A DNA stretch of 43,031 bases from Desulfobulbus propionicus (GTDB taxonomy: Bacteria > Desulfobacterota > Desulfobulbia > Desulfobulbales > Desulfobulbaceae). The DNA is taken from assembly GCA_002746685.1 (NCBI GenBank), contig PDQK01000010.1, positions 1-43,031 of the forward strand, given 5' to 3'. The translations under genes were made by a program, and so were the position numbers. Of this stretch, positions 16,793 to 25,568 are shown in pieces. The first letter of the stretch is position 1. Each line of letters opens with the position of its first letter. Under the pieces are notes generated by a model. That model made no database searches. It was given only the letters and a program-made list of their open reading frames with translations, and was not told the origin of the DNA.

Positions 16793-17815
16793 ATGAATGA
16801 TACCTTCTTAAAAGCGTGCCGAGGCGAAAAAATCCCTTACACCCCTGTCTGGTTCATGCGGCAGGCTGGTAGATACCTTCCTGAGTATCAGGCTGTTCGG
16901 GGCAAGGTGACTTTTCTTGAGCTGTGCAAAAACCCTGATCTGTGCACAGAAGTTACCCTGCAGCCCATTGACCTATTTGGTTTTGATGCTGCAATTCTTT
17001 TCTCCGATATCCTCATCCCCATGGAGGCCATGAACCTGAAGCTGGAGTTTCATGAGGGACGGGGACCGGTCTTCCCAGACCCGGTACGTACCCAGAAAGC
17101 AGTTGATAATTTGATTATTCCCGATCCTGATGAAGCTATGCCCTTTGTCATGGCAACCATCAGGTTACTGCTTAAAGAGTTAAACGTACCGCTCATAGGA
17201 TTTTCCGGCGCGCCTTTTACTTTGGCGACGTACCTGATTGAAGGCGGTTCTTCCAAGGTGTTTTACGAGACCAAACGAATGATGTTTGCAGCTCCTGAGC
17301 TGTATGATGCTCTGCTGAGCAAAATCACCACATGCACCAGCCTGTATCTTCAGGCCCAGGCCAGAGCCGGAGCTCAGGCGTTGCAGATTTTTGATTCCTG
17401 GGCCGGGGTGCTGGCCCCTGGAGACTATGCTCGCTTTGCCCTGCCCTATGTGCAATCCATCATCAGTGAACTGCGTCAGGTAACCGACGTGCCCATCATT
17501 TACTTTGCAAACAACGGCTCCACCCTGATCAATCATACAGCTACTGCTGGTGCTGATGTGCTTGGCCTGGATTGGCGAATCAATATCAGGGACGCCATCG
17601 CCAAAGTGGGTGATCATGCCGTCCAGGGAAACCTTGATCCCATGGCGCTCTTTCTGCCCAAAGAAGAGCTTGAGCAGCGCATTAAGAACCTGCTCAAGGA
17701 TGCGGAAGGCGCGCGAGGCCACATCTTTAATCTAGGTCATGGTATCCTCCCGCAAACCTCTCCGGACAAGGCACGGATAGCTGTTGAGGCGGTTCATAAA
17801 TTCAGCGGCCAGTAA
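16793..17815 (+). CDS. hemE: Uroporphyrinogen III decarboxylase
   Basis: A 340-residue cytosolic enzyme that removes four carboxyl groups from uroporphyrinogen III to give coproporphyrinogen III. Family signatures are intact: PVWFMRQAGRYLPEY near the N-terminus (substrate-contacting Arg), GFSGAPFTLATYLIEGG, and NLGHGILP near the C-terminus. Length is normal. The ATG lacks a clear ribosome-binding site because a tandem 21-bp repeat lies directly upstream, so translation may depend on coupling to ahbD. An HD-domain gene follows after 15 bases. In the sirohaem-type haem route HemE is not needed, so the organism may also run a coproporphyrin route. Confidence 0.95.
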   Translation: MNDTFLKACRGEKIPYTPVWFMRQAGRYLPEYQAVRGKVTFLELCKNPDLCTEVTLQPIDLFGFDAAILFSDILIPMEAMNLKLEFHEGRGPVFPDPVRTQKAVDNLIIPDPDEAMPFVMATIRLLLKELNVPLIGFSGAPFTLATYLIEGGSSKVFYETKRMMFAAPELYDALLSKITTCTSLYLQAQARAGAQALQIFDSWAGVLAPGDYARFALPYVQSIISELRQVTDVPIIYFANNGSTLINHTATAGADVLGLDWRINIRDAIAKVGDHAVQGNLDPMALFLPKEELEQRIKNLLKDAEGARGHIFNLGHGILPQTSPDKARIAVEAVHKFSGQ

Positions 17816-17830
17816 CACCTGGTCACCACA

Positions 17831-18394
17831 ATGAATATCCCATCCATTGCCCAATGTGCAGCATTGATGCAGCGGTATGGGATGTGGGAAAACATCCGCC
17901 ACCATTCCCTGGTGGTTGCCAGGCTTGCCGACCAGATCGTCTCAGCACTGGCTCGGAACAGAAATGCCCTTCCAGTTGCTTCCCGAAAACTGGTTGTGGC
18001 CGGGGCTCTCCTCCACGACATTGCTAAAACCCAGTGTATTGAGCAGGGTGGCGATCATGCCAGGCTGGGTGCAGAGATATGCCGTAAACATGGCTACCCC
18101 GAGATAGCAGAAATCGTGGCAGAACATGTTATTCTGCAACAGTTTGACCCCAAACGGTACGTTCACGGTCACTTTACAGCCAAGGAAATTGTCTATTATG
18201 CCGACAAACGGGTTCGCCACCATGAGATCGTTCATCTTGACCAACGCTTGCAATACATTTTAGAGCGTTATGGGCAGGGTGACCCACGAAGAGAGGAGTT
18301 CATCACGAAAAACTTCAACATCTGTGTTGAGCTTGAAGGATACTTATTTAAATGGCTGGATTTTCCACCCCAGGACCTGGGTCGAACAAAATAA
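17831..18394 (+). CDS. HD-domain (HDIG-type) phosphohydrolase-like protein
   Basis: 187 residues, a single HD domain. The metal-binding pattern is complete: His in the WENIRHHSLVVARLA helix, HD in GALLHDIAKTQC, a later His in the AEHVIL segment, and a final Asp (HLDQRL). Proteins of this size and type include nucleotidases and NAD- or nucleotide-metabolising phosphohydrolases; the substrate is not readable. It starts 15 bases after hemE and probably shares its transcript. No secretion signal. Link to haem synthesis is positional only. Confidence 0.85.
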   Translation: MNIPSIAQCAALMQRYGMWENIRHHSLVVARLADQIVSALARNRNALPVASRKLVVAGALLHDIAKTQCIEQGGDHARLGAEICRKHGYPEIAEIVAEHVILQQFDPKRYVHGHFTAKEIVYYADKRVRHHEIVHLDQRLQYILERYGQGDPRREEFITKNFNICVELEGYLFKWLDFPPQDLGRTK

Positions 18395-18599
18395 CGTGAA
18401 AGAGTACCCCTATATAATCGAAAAAAAAGGACAAAAATTTATTTATCCACCAGGCTCCGTGGTATAGTAATGATAAGTTTGTCGATTTGGTTGCAACTAT
18501 CACCCCTTTTTCAAGGGAAATCCCAACCAAAAACGTGAATAACTCACATTACCTTAGCTTATGGTTCTCTCACAGCTCATTTTAACAGGAGTCCAGATT
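18395..18599 (+). other. Intergenic region before the OmpA-like gene
   Basis: About 200 bases with no gene. TATAGTAAT near 18464-18472 could be a -10 element for the OmpA-like gene, but no convincing -35 hexamer is seen at the usual distance. Confidence 0.3.
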
Positions 18600-19673
18600 A
18601 TGACTCGCACACGCGCCCTCTTTTTCTCCTTGTGTACACTTTTTGTGCTCTCGTTTGTGGTCCCTTTTTCCAGCGCTGCAACCCTGCCGGCCAATATCCA
18701 ATCCTCCGTTGAGCAGCAGGATAGCAGGTACCAGCGCATGGCTGATAACTTTTTTGTCATGTATGACCCATCCACTGCCATGGACGTGCCCTATAAAAAT
18801 ACAGGACTAACCCGTATTGAAGCGCAAAAAGAAATACTGGAGAAGAGTAACGCTACCTTACCCGAACTGGGCTGGCAGGCTGGTCTCTACCCACACTGGA
18901 AAGGCGGTTTATGGCTCCACGGATCCCCCATGGCATTCAAGCCCTATTACCCCACCCACCGTTATGACAATCAGGCGTTCGACGCTGCCATCCAAGAACT
19001 CCCTGTTCGTCCCCAAAGCCCCCCTATGCTCCAGACCGGTTTAATGAAGCTTGAGCATCTGCTTGGGCTGCCTGGACTTACCGAGGTATTCATTTTTTCT
19101 GACGGGCAAGATTCAACCTTTGAACCCCTTGAGCCCATGCCGCTGGAACAGGCGAAAAAGCTTGATAAAATGTTTAATATTTGCTTCACCATTATAAGTA
19201 GTGCCACAGAGCCCGAAGGACAACAGCTGTTGAACCAGATAGGCTCCATTAACAGCTGTTCCCAGGTAATCGATTTTGATACGGTGTATGACAATCCTGA
19301 GCACCTGTTTGGCAAACTGTACATGGATGCTGACAACACCTTCAAAAATATCCTGTTCGATTTTGATAAATCCAACGTCAAGCCGAAATATCATAAAGAG
19401 CTGAATACACTTGGGCAATTTCTTACTGATCATCCAGCTGCTTATGTGGTGCTCTCAGGCTTTACCGACAGCATTGGCACAGAAATCTATAATATTGGCC
19501 TTTCCAAGCGCAGGGCTCAAAGCGTACAGCGTTATCTCCAGCAAAGGTTTAACTTAAGTAAAAATAGAATCCTGCTGTACTGGTACGGCTATGCCAATCC
19601 GGTGGCATCCAATGCAACCAGGGAAGGTCGTCAGCTTAACCGCAGGGTAACGATTACCTTACGAAAAAAATAA
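18600..19673 (+). CDS. Exported OmpA-family peptidoglycan-binding protein
   Basis: 357 residues from the ATG at 18600, which has AGGAG upstream and puts a clean signal peptide at the N-terminus (MTRTRALFFSLC through FSSAA). The middle part (about 110-235) contains EVFIFSDGQDSTF and resembles a von Willebrand A-like fold, though no full metal site can be confirmed. The C-terminal 110 residues are an OmpA/MotB domain: ILFDFDKSNVKPKY, the peptidoglycan-contacting GFTDSIGTEIYNIGLSKRRA, and a final NRRVTITL. It is probably periplasmic or outer-membrane associated and anchored to the cell wall. The frame is open 13 codons further upstream but without a ribosome-binding site. Confidence 0.88.
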   Translation: MTRTRALFFSLCTLFVLSFVVPFSSAATLPANIQSSVEQQDSRYQRMADNFFVMYDPSTAMDVPYKNTGLTRIEAQKEILEKSNATLPELGWQAGLYPHWKGGLWLHGSPMAFKPYYPTHRYDNQAFDAAIQELPVRPQSPPMLQTGLMKLEHLLGLPGLTEVFIFSDGQDSTFEPLEPMPLEQAKKLDKMFNICFTIISSATEPEGQQLLNQIGSINSCSQVIDFDTVYDNPEHLFGKLYMDADNTFKNILFDFDKSNVKPKYHKELNTLGQFLTDHPAAYVVLSGFTDSIGTEIYNIGLSKRRAQSVQRYLQQRFNLSKNRILLYWYGYANPVASNATREGRQLNRRVTITLRKK

Positions 19674-19721
19674 GCTCTTCATTCTTCCACAAACAGGTAA
19701 CCTCAAGTTTCAGGGTAAACC

Positions 19722-21113
19722 ATGTATCTTCAATTTAACGGTGCAACAAAAAACGTTACAGGCTCCTGCCATTTTTTTCAGTGCGGTGAAAAGCAGTTCC
19801 TTATTGATTGCGGCCTCTACCAGGGTGGCAGAGAGCTGGAGGAAGAGAATCGTAAGGATTTTGGCTTTGATCCAGCCGCTATTGATTTCCTGCTCCTGAC
19901 CCATAGCCATCTGGATCACTGTGGCCGAATCCCGCTCCTGGTGAAAAAAGGGTTTAAGGGAAAAATTGTGACCACAGCTGCCTCACGGGAGCTGGCCAAA
20001 CTGGTAATGCTTGATTCTGCCCGCATCCAGGAGGAAGAGGCCCGGTACAAAAATTACAAGAACAACAAACGAAAAAAAATCAAGGAGCCCATTGTTCCTC
20101 TCTATGATATGGTGGACGCTCTGGCCAGCCTGGATTACTTCATGGATATCCCCTCCTTTGAAACGCCGGTCAGACTGTGCCCTGAGGTGCAGGTAACGTT
20201 TTACGATTCCGGCCATATTCTGGGCTCTGCTTCAATTTTGGTGGAAGCGGAACACAGCGGACACACAAAACGGATAGTATTTTCCGGTGATATTGGCTAT
20301 GACGGACGGGCCATTCTTCCAGATCCGGCAATCCCCCCAGATACAGATATCGTGGTAATGGAGACCACGTACGGAGACCGGCTCCATAAGCAGCTGGAGC
20401 CATCAATAGAAGAACTGTATGCAGCCATCAACAAGACCATTGCTCGGGGCGGGAACGTCCTTATCCCAAGCTTTGCTTTGGAACGGAGCCAGGAAATTCT
20501 CTATTATCTGCGAGAAGGGATAGAACACAAGAAGTTGCCTGAAAACCTGCCCGTGTATCTCGACTCCCCCATGGCCATCTCTGCCACCCAGATTTTCCGG
20601 CGCCATCCAGAGTGCTTTGATGAGGAAACCTGGGCAGTGCTCAACTCTGGCAAGGATCCGTTTGAGCTGCCCAACCTGCACTTTTCCCGTGATACAGCAG
20701 ATTCCATAGCCTTAAAACAGGCACGGGGCACGGTGATTATTGCCGGTTCCGGCATGTGTACTGCCGGAAGAATTCGCCATCATCTGCGCCATAACCTGTG
20801 GCGTAAAGAAGCTGCAGTGGTCTTTGTGGGATATGCAGGAGTGGGCACCACAGCACGTCGTATTATTGACGGAGAGAATCCGGTGCGGATTTTCAGAGAA
20901 GAAATTGATGTGAACGCTGATATTTACACAATCGGTGGATTCTCAGCCCATGCCGACCAGCAGGAGCTTTTACGCTGGCACAGCAGAACAGGCAAACCGG
21001 AAAAAACCTTTCTGGTCCACGGGGAAGAAAAATCCATGGAGGTTTTTTCCACCCTGCTCACCGAAACCGAGGTTATTCTTCCTGAACCCCTGGATCGATT
21101 TGACCTCCTGTAG
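19722..21113 (+). CDS. MBL-fold beta-CASP ribonuclease-like protein
   Basis: A 463-residue soluble metallo-beta-lactamase enzyme of the RNA-processing (CPSF73-like) branch. Zinc motif THSHLDH (His61, His63, Asp65, His66), SGDIGYDGR supplying a further Asp, then the beta-CASP insertion with ETTYGDR, GSGMCTAGRIRHHL and the closing GFSAHADQQEL and FLVHGE motifs. All key residues are present, so it should be an active RNase (endo- or 5' exonuclease). No operon partner is evident; the gap to the OmpA-like gene is 48 bases and they may share a transcript. The RNA target is unknown. Confidence 0.92.
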   Translation: MYLQFNGATKNVTGSCHFFQCGEKQFLIDCGLYQGGRELEEENRKDFGFDPAAIDFLLLTHSHLDHCGRIPLLVKKGFKGKIVTTAASRELAKLVMLDSARIQEEEARYKNYKNNKRKKIKEPIVPLYDMVDALASLDYFMDIPSFETPVRLCPEVQVTFYDSGHILGSASILVEAEHSGHTKRIVFSGDIGYDGRAILPDPAIPPDTDIVVMETTYGDRLHKQLEPSIEELYAAINKTIARGGNVLIPSFALERSQEILYYLREGIEHKKLPENLPVYLDSPMAISATQIFRRHPECFDEETWAVLNSGKDPFELPNLHFSRDTADSIALKQARGTVIIAGSGMCTAGRIRHHLRHNLWRKEAAVVFVGYAGVGTTARRIIDGENPVRIFREEIDVNADIYTIGGFSAHADQQELLRWHSRTGKPEKTFLVHGEEKSMEVFSTLLTETEVILPEPLDRFDLL

Positions 21114-21168
21114 AGAATAACACCATATCATCAGCAAGGGGCAGGCGGAAAATCACAGCCGTGTTCAA

Positions 21169-22020
21169 CTAGAAGGTTAATATCTGTAACATTTCAGGGG
21201 CGATATCCCGTGTCCATTCAATGATAACGTCTATATCTTCTGGTTCCAGTGCCAAAACCTGGCATGCGTCATACTCAATTGTAGCACGATAATCCAACCC
21301 ATCCTGCAGTTCATCTTGAAGAACATCAGAGGCGAGCCTGGTTGCCATGTGCAGGACACAACAATCCTGCTGGTACCCCATGGCAAGAATCGGTTCATGC
21401 TGAAAGCGGATCGGCTCTATAATTTCTGCTGGAAGATTCCATTCGTCAAGCAATGCTCCACTGACTTTTGCCAAGGAATAACCGAGAACCTCTTTTTCAC
21501 GTTGCCAGGGGTACTGGTTTTTCATCTTGTACCCAACGGCACTCATGGCAATCTCGGGATGAGACCTTATGATTGCCAGCACACCTATATCACAGAGCAA
21601 TCCAGAAATAAAAGCCGTGTCACTCTGTAACCTGTGATGATGGACAATGCACTGGGCGAGAATTCCTGTATACACTGCACGTTTCCACAGGGTTTTCATC
21701 TCAAGAGAACTGCCCCCAGCCGCTCGTATGATTGAGGCTGCTGCGGTACCCAGCGACAACTTATACAAACTTTGCGTCCCTATCAGGGTAATAGCTTGGG
21801 AAACCGACGATATCTGCCGGGGAAAACTGTACAGGGAGCTATTAACAATTTTAAGGAGCCTGGCGGTCAGAGCAGGGTCTTTTCCTATCAGATCGGCTAT
21901 ATCATTGGCTGAACTCTCATCTGAATCGACCAAATGCTTAAGCTGTAAACAAATATCAGGCAGGGAGAGTAAGGTTCCTGCCTCTGCTACGATGTCTGAA
22001 ATTCTTACGTGATGGGTCAA
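21169..22020 (-). CDS. HDOD-domain signalling protein
   Basis: A 283-residue single HDOD domain. This catalytically degenerate relative of HD phosphohydrolases is used in bacterial signal output. Typical segments are LPDICLQLKHLVDSDESSANDIADLIGKDPALTARLLKIVNSS and AITLIGTQSLYKLSLG; most metal ligands of true HD enzymes are absent. The only in-frame start after the upstream stop is TTG at 22020, with a weak ribosome-binding site. A consensus sigma-70 promoter lies about 110 bases upstream, so the gene is likely well transcribed but poorly initiated. Partner unknown; HDOD proteins often link to cyclic nucleotide, chemosensory or competence systems. Confidence 0.9.
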   Translation of the reverse strand: MTHHVRISDIVAEAGTLLSLPDICLQLKHLVDSDESSANDIADLIGKDPALTARLLKIVNSSLYSFPRQISSVSQAITLIGTQSLYKLSLGTAAASIIRAAGGSSLEMKTLWKRAVYTGILAQCIVHHHRLQSDTAFISGLLCDIGVLAIIRSHPEIAMSAVGYKMKNQYPWQREKEVLGYSLAKVSGALLDEWNLPAEIIEPIRFQHEPILAMGYQQDCCVLHMATRLASDVLQDELQDGLDYRATIEYDACQVLALEPEDIDVIIEWTRDIAPEMLQILTF

Positions 22021-22129
22021 GGTAACTACCAGTTTTTTTCGAGATAAAAAGGGCGATAATCGGCATCAAAATTACATACGGTTTCAGGAGAGTTACTTCC
22101 CCCACCCGAAACATTTCCTTACAAAACCC

Positions 22130-22159
22130 ATTATATGGATTGAAAAGCTACAATGTCAA
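22130..22159 (-). promoter_or_regulatory. Consensus sigma-70 promoter for the HDOD gene
   Basis: On the minus strand a perfect TTGACA (complement of 22154-22159) and a perfect TATAAT (complement of 22130-22135) are separated by 18 bases. The start site would fall near 22123, giving a leader of about 100 bases. A hairpin GTTTCGGG/CCTGAAAC can form in that leader. Confidence 0.75.
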
Positions 22160-22255
22160 ACCCAGTTGAGTATCTGATGCAGGAACGTACCCCTCATGTT
22201 AAAGAGTCATCCATCAATCGCAGGAGCCAGATCTGGAACTTGCTCCCATGCGTCA

Positions 22256-22819
22256 CTACTCTGTAACGGGTTCGGCGACCTTTTCCCCTTTTTCCGTACT
22301 GGTGTCCATCAGCTCAGCAGTTTTTTCCTTTCCAGCCTCCCAAGCTTTTCCCGCAGCTTCCTTCGTATTCTCCAAGGCATTGCTGCTTATCCTCTTCGTT
22401 TTGTTCCATAACTTACCGGATTTCTGCTTTGCTTTCTCCCAAACTGTAGCGCTGGCCTCTTTGGTTTTTTCCCACCCCTTACTGCTCATTTCTTTGGTTT
22501 TATCCCATCCTTCACTGCCTGCTCCCGTACTTTTTTCCACGACCCTGGCAGAACCTTGTTTGGTTTTATCCCAAACCTCTGAGCTGGTTTCCTTTGTCTT
22601 ATCCCAGGCCTCACCACTGACTTGTTTGGCTTTATCCCATCCCTTTTGGGCAGAATCACCGGCGGCTTCAGCTACTGCAACAGCAGCCTCTTTCATTTCC
22701 TTTCCAGCTTTATCCCACTTATCAGCTTCTTCTGCCCCTTGGGTTGCACCGACAATTACTGCATGGACAATTATGCCAACAATCAACCCGCCTGGTATCA
22801 ATTTTCTTGTTAAAAACAT
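22256..22819 (-). CDS. Exported 11-residue-repeat (LEA/apolipoprotein-like) protein
   Basis: 187 residues from the ATG at 22819, which has AAGGAG upstream and a signal peptide (MFLTRKLIPGGLIVGIIVHA to about GATQGA). Residues 59-168 consist of exactly ten tandem 11-mers of pattern x-x-W-(D/E/N)-K-(T/A)-K-(E/Q)-x-S-x, such as EAWDKTKETSS and KGWEKTKEASA. Tryptophan recurs at 61, 72, 83, 105, 116, 127, 138 and 160, with V94 and L149 in the two missing places. Eleven-residue periodicity is known from LEA group 3 proteins and forms amphipathic helices or right-handed coiled coils. It is probably periplasmic, with a role in membrane or desiccation protection as inference only. The frame is open 22 codons upstream without a good start. 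Confidence 0.8.
   Translation of the reverse strand: MFLTRKLIPGGLIVGIIVHAVIVGATQGAEEADKWDKAGKEMKEAAVAVAEAAGDSAQKGWDKAKQVSGEAWDKTKETSSEVWDKTKQGSARVVEKSTGAGSEGWDKTKEMSSKGWEKTKEASATVWEKAKQKSGKLWNKTKRISSNALENTKEAAGKAWEAGKEKTAELMDTSTEKGEKVAEPVTE
22316..22645 (-). repeat. Ten 33-bp units encoding the 11-mer repeats
   Basis: A coding tandem array of ten diverged 33-base units; each holds a variant of TTTATCCCA on the plus strand (the complement of W-D-K). No insertions or deletions break the register over 330 bases. Confidence 0.9.
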
Positions 22820-23168
22820 ACCATACTCCTTTACTTTTTTAATTAAGGTATCCAGTAGTAGTAATCTCTTGCTCCCTGAAAGCAACCAACATAAAAAAAA
22901 ATGGAACTCTTCACCGGCGTGTCCCCCTTTTGTTTTACGTACCTCAAATCTGTAAACAGGTACCCAAACAATGATTTTGGGGATATGAACTGCCTAGATG
23001 CAGATGGACCAGTCCCCCTGCCGCAACCCCAGCCCCGCAGTGTGGCAGTTTGTTTAAATTACAACAAATCATTGGACATTACCGGTATACTTTAAGTATA
23101 TTATCAGATCTATTTAAGAATTATTATCAACGTAGATTTCGGTTCCTCTTTTACCAAAATACTCTTTT
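22820..23168. other. Divergent control region, LEA-like gene / efflux operon
   Basis: 349 bases between two divergent genes, with no gene of its own. A 15-base palindrome (23086-23100, entered separately) lies about 70 bases before the tolC-like start. No other consensus promoter pair is clear. Confidence 0.5.
23086..23100. promoter_or_regulatory. Palindrome upstream of the RND efflux operon
   Basis: TATACTT-T-AAGTATA is a perfect 7-bp inverted repeat around one base. It is about 70 bases upstream of the first efflux gene and overlaps a likely -10 region. Pumps of this kind are often controlled by TetR- or MarR-type repressors that bind such palindromes, but no regulator gene is next to it. 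Confidence 0.45.
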
Positions 23169-24503
23169 ATGAAGAACAAACAATTACTCTTAGCCTTGGC
23201 TGGTGTTCTCTTTATTTTGTTGGGGAAACAGTCGGCGTTTTCCGCATTACCCACTCCACAAGTATGGACTCCGCCGGAAGCGGTGCAGTTTGCCCTTAAA
23301 CACAGCCCCGATGCCAAGGCTGCCCAGTTACGCATTGAGGCTGCTCAAGCGCAAATTCAGCAAGCCAGGTCAGCATTTTACCCCCAACTGGGGCTGGTTG
23401 GAGAATACACCAGGACGAATAATCCGATGTATTCCTTTGGCAATATCCTTAACCAGGGTCAGTTCAACAACAGCATGGATTTTAATGATCCAGGCACCTC
23501 GGACAGCCTCCAACTCAAAGCCCTGCTCCAGTACCGATTCTATAATGGCGGCAGCGATCAGGCAGGGCTTGAAATGGCAGCGGCAAACAAGCAGGCCTCT
23601 GAGCTTACCCACCAGGCAATCCGCTCAGCGCTCGGGTATGAAGTTATCCGGGCCTTTTATACCATTGTTCAGGCTGAGGAAACGGTACAGGCCAGGGAGT
23701 CAGCGGTTGCTTCTCTGAAGGCTTCCCTTAATGTTGCCCAGGCTCGTTTCAACGAAGGGGATCTGCTTAAAAATGAGGTTGTTAATCTTAAGGTACAACA
23801 TGCTCTTGCTCGGGAAAACCTCATCCAGGCACAGCATGGGCTTGCCCTGGCTCAACGCGGCTTTCTGAAGGTGCTAGGACTCTCTGAAGGTGTGGTGGCA
23901 ATTGATCCTGGTGGCAATGCTTCTCAGCCTGTACCCGAACAACCAGAATTGAGCAATCGGGCTGAAATAAAGGCCATGCAGTCAGCAATACAGGCCCTTG
24001 AAGCTGGTGTACGTAAAGCACAGGCTGGAAACTATCCCACTGCTGAAGCCTTTGGTTCTTACCTGGTGGAACAGGGGTTTGAGCTTGATGAAGGTTCGGG
24101 AAACTCATGGATGGCTGGAATGCGGGTCAACTACACGTTGTTCAATGGTAACCGTACCCAGGCTGAGATTACACACGCGAAGTTACAGCTGGCAGAAGCA
24201 CGGGAAAAATTAAGGAAGCTGGAACTGGCGTTTAACTATGAGATTGAACAGGCGACCCTGGGACTTGAACAGGCTGAAAAACGAGTCCAGGTAACCTCCC
24301 AGATGGTTGAATCTGCGATGGAATCTGCCAGACTTTCCCGGGCCAGATTTAAAGAAGGCTTGCTCCTTTCCTCTGAATTGATTGACACAGAAAACAGACT
24401 CACCGACGCCCAGCTGCGCCATGCTCTTGCCAATGCTGAACGTCACATTGCTGTGGCTGATCTACGTCGTGCAGCAGGCCTTGGCCAATACCCACAGCAG
24501 TAA
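23169..24503 (+). CDS. TolC-family outer-membrane efflux protein
   Basis: 444 residues with a signal peptide (MKNKQLLLALAGVLFILLGKQSAFS). Two OEP repeats follow, each with long helices rich in Ala, Gln and Glu (RIEAAQAQIQQARSAFYPQLGL in the first and a matching TAEAFGSYL/AKLQLAEAREKLRKLELAFNYEIEQA in the second). It should trimerise into an outer-membrane beta barrel and periplasmic tunnel. It is the first gene of an operon with an adaptor (36-base gap) and an RND pump, so it is the exit duct of that pump. No ribosome-binding site is obvious before the ATG. Confidence 0.93.
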   Translation: MKNKQLLLALAGVLFILLGKQSAFSALPTPQVWTPPEAVQFALKHSPDAKAAQLRIEAAQAQIQQARSAFYPQLGLVGEYTRTNNPMYSFGNILNQGQFNNSMDFNDPGTSDSLQLKALLQYRFYNGGSDQAGLEMAAANKQASELTHQAIRSALGYEVIRAFYTIVQAEETVQARESAVASLKASLNVAQARFNEGDLLKNEVVNLKVQHALARENLIQAQHGLALAQRGFLKVLGLSEGVVAIDPGGNASQPVPEQPELSNRAEIKAMQSAIQALEAGVRKAQAGNYPTAEAFGSYLVEQGFELDEGSGNSWMAGMRVNYTLFNGNRTQAEITHAKLQLAEAREKLRKLELAFNYEIEQATLGLEQAEKRVQVTSQMVESAMESARLSRARFKEGLLLSSELIDTENRLTDAQLRHALANAERHIAVADLRRAAGLGQYPQQ

Positions 24504-24538
24504 TTATTTCTCATTTCACTCAAATACAAGACCTTTCC

Positions 24539-25561
24539 ATGAGACATTCCACACTGTTTACCATTTTCTTGCTGGTGTTTACCTCTTGTTTTTCCCAGTA
24601 CCTGCGTGCCGAAGAAGCAAAAATCACCACCGCTCCGGTTACCGTTACCACGGCTCAGGCAAAACTCCAATCCGTCCCGGCGCTGATTGAGGTAGTCGGT
24701 ACCATTCAGGCTGTGGAACGGGCCACCATCGCAGCCAAGGTTACCGGTGTCATAACAAAGCTGCCGGTGGTACTGGGCTCACGGGTCAAGAAGGCAGATC
24801 TGCTGGTAGTCATCAGCGCTGATGAGCTTAAGGCACAACTCAGCCAGGCTGAAGCCCAGTTAAGGCAGGCAAAACGGAACCTGGATCGGGAGAAAAAACT
24901 GCTCAAAAAAAATGCGACCACTGCAGAGACGGTCAAGTCCATGCAGGATGGGTATAATGTAGCCTGGGCTGCGTACCAGGAAGTAAAAACCATGCTTGGC
25001 TACGCCACCATTACCGCTCCTTTTGATGGGGTGATCACTAAAAAATCGGTTCATCCGGGTGACCTGGCCACCCCGGGAGCAACGTTGCTCCAGATCGAAA
25101 ATGACAAGCACCTCCAGGTGATTACTGCAGTGCCGGAAAGTTTACTCCTCACCATAAAGCCTGGCGATACGCTTGAGTTCACGGTCCCCGCTACCAGGGT
25201 CGCGGCCCAGGGAGTGGTCGCAGAGATTGCACCGTCTGCAGACCCCACCTCCCGCACCGCTCCGGTAACCCTGGATATTCAGGCCAACCCAAACCTGCGT
25301 AGCGGTCAGTTTGCCCGGGTACTTTTACCTGGGAAGGCCAGTCAAAGCCTGTTTGTCCCCCAAAAGGCCGTGATCACCCGTGGACAAATGGAGCTGATCT
25401 TTGTTGCTGAAAATAATACAGCTAAGCTTCGCTTGGTCCGCACCGGTATGGAACATGGAGAGATGGTCGAAATCCTAAGTGGGTTGCAACCGGGAGCCCA
25501 GGTGATCACCAGCGATACCCACCAGTTGGTGAGCGGCCAACCCATCAAACGAGCTGAATAG
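24539..25561 (+). CDS. RND efflux periplasmic adaptor (membrane fusion protein)
   Basis: 340 residues with a signal peptide ([22 protein letters not shown]). Order of parts is the usual one: half lipoyl domain ([19 protein letters not shown]), alpha-helical hairpin ([30 protein letters not shown]), second lipoyl half ([20 protein letters not shown]), beta-barrel and membrane-proximal domain. It joins the inner-membrane pump to the TolC-like duct. There is no lipobox, so it is probably not lipidated. The stop codon lies just before the GGGAG that initiates the permease gene. Substrate unknown. Confidence 0.93.
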   Translation: MRHSTLFTIFLLVFTSCFSQYLRAEEAKITTAPVTVTTAQAKLQSVPALIEVVGTIQAVERATIAAKVTGVITKLPVVLGSRVKKADLLVVISADELKAQLSQAEAQLRQAKRNLDREKKLLKKNATTAETVKSMQDGYNVAWAAYQEVKTMLGYATITAPFDGVITKKSVHPGDLATPGATLLQIENDKHLQVITAVPESLLLTIKPGDTLEFTVPATRVAAQGVVAEIAPSADPTSRTAPVTLDIQANPNLRSGQFARVLLPGKASQSLFVPQKAVITRGQMELIFVAENNTAKLRLVRTGMEHGEMVEILSGLQPGAQVITSDTHQLVSGQPIKRAE

Positions 25562-25568
25562 GGAGCCA

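Noticed and set aside
21850..22100. A short frame in the HDOD leader (start MFRVGEVTLLKP).
   Set aside because: Its Shine-Dalgarno sequence is only about two bases from the ATG, and it overlaps the HDOD gene out of frame; more likely leader sequence.
22316..22645. Regular 33-base repeats that could be taken for a CRISPR array.
   Set aside because: There are no spacers; the units are contiguous, in frame and code for an 11-residue protein repeat.
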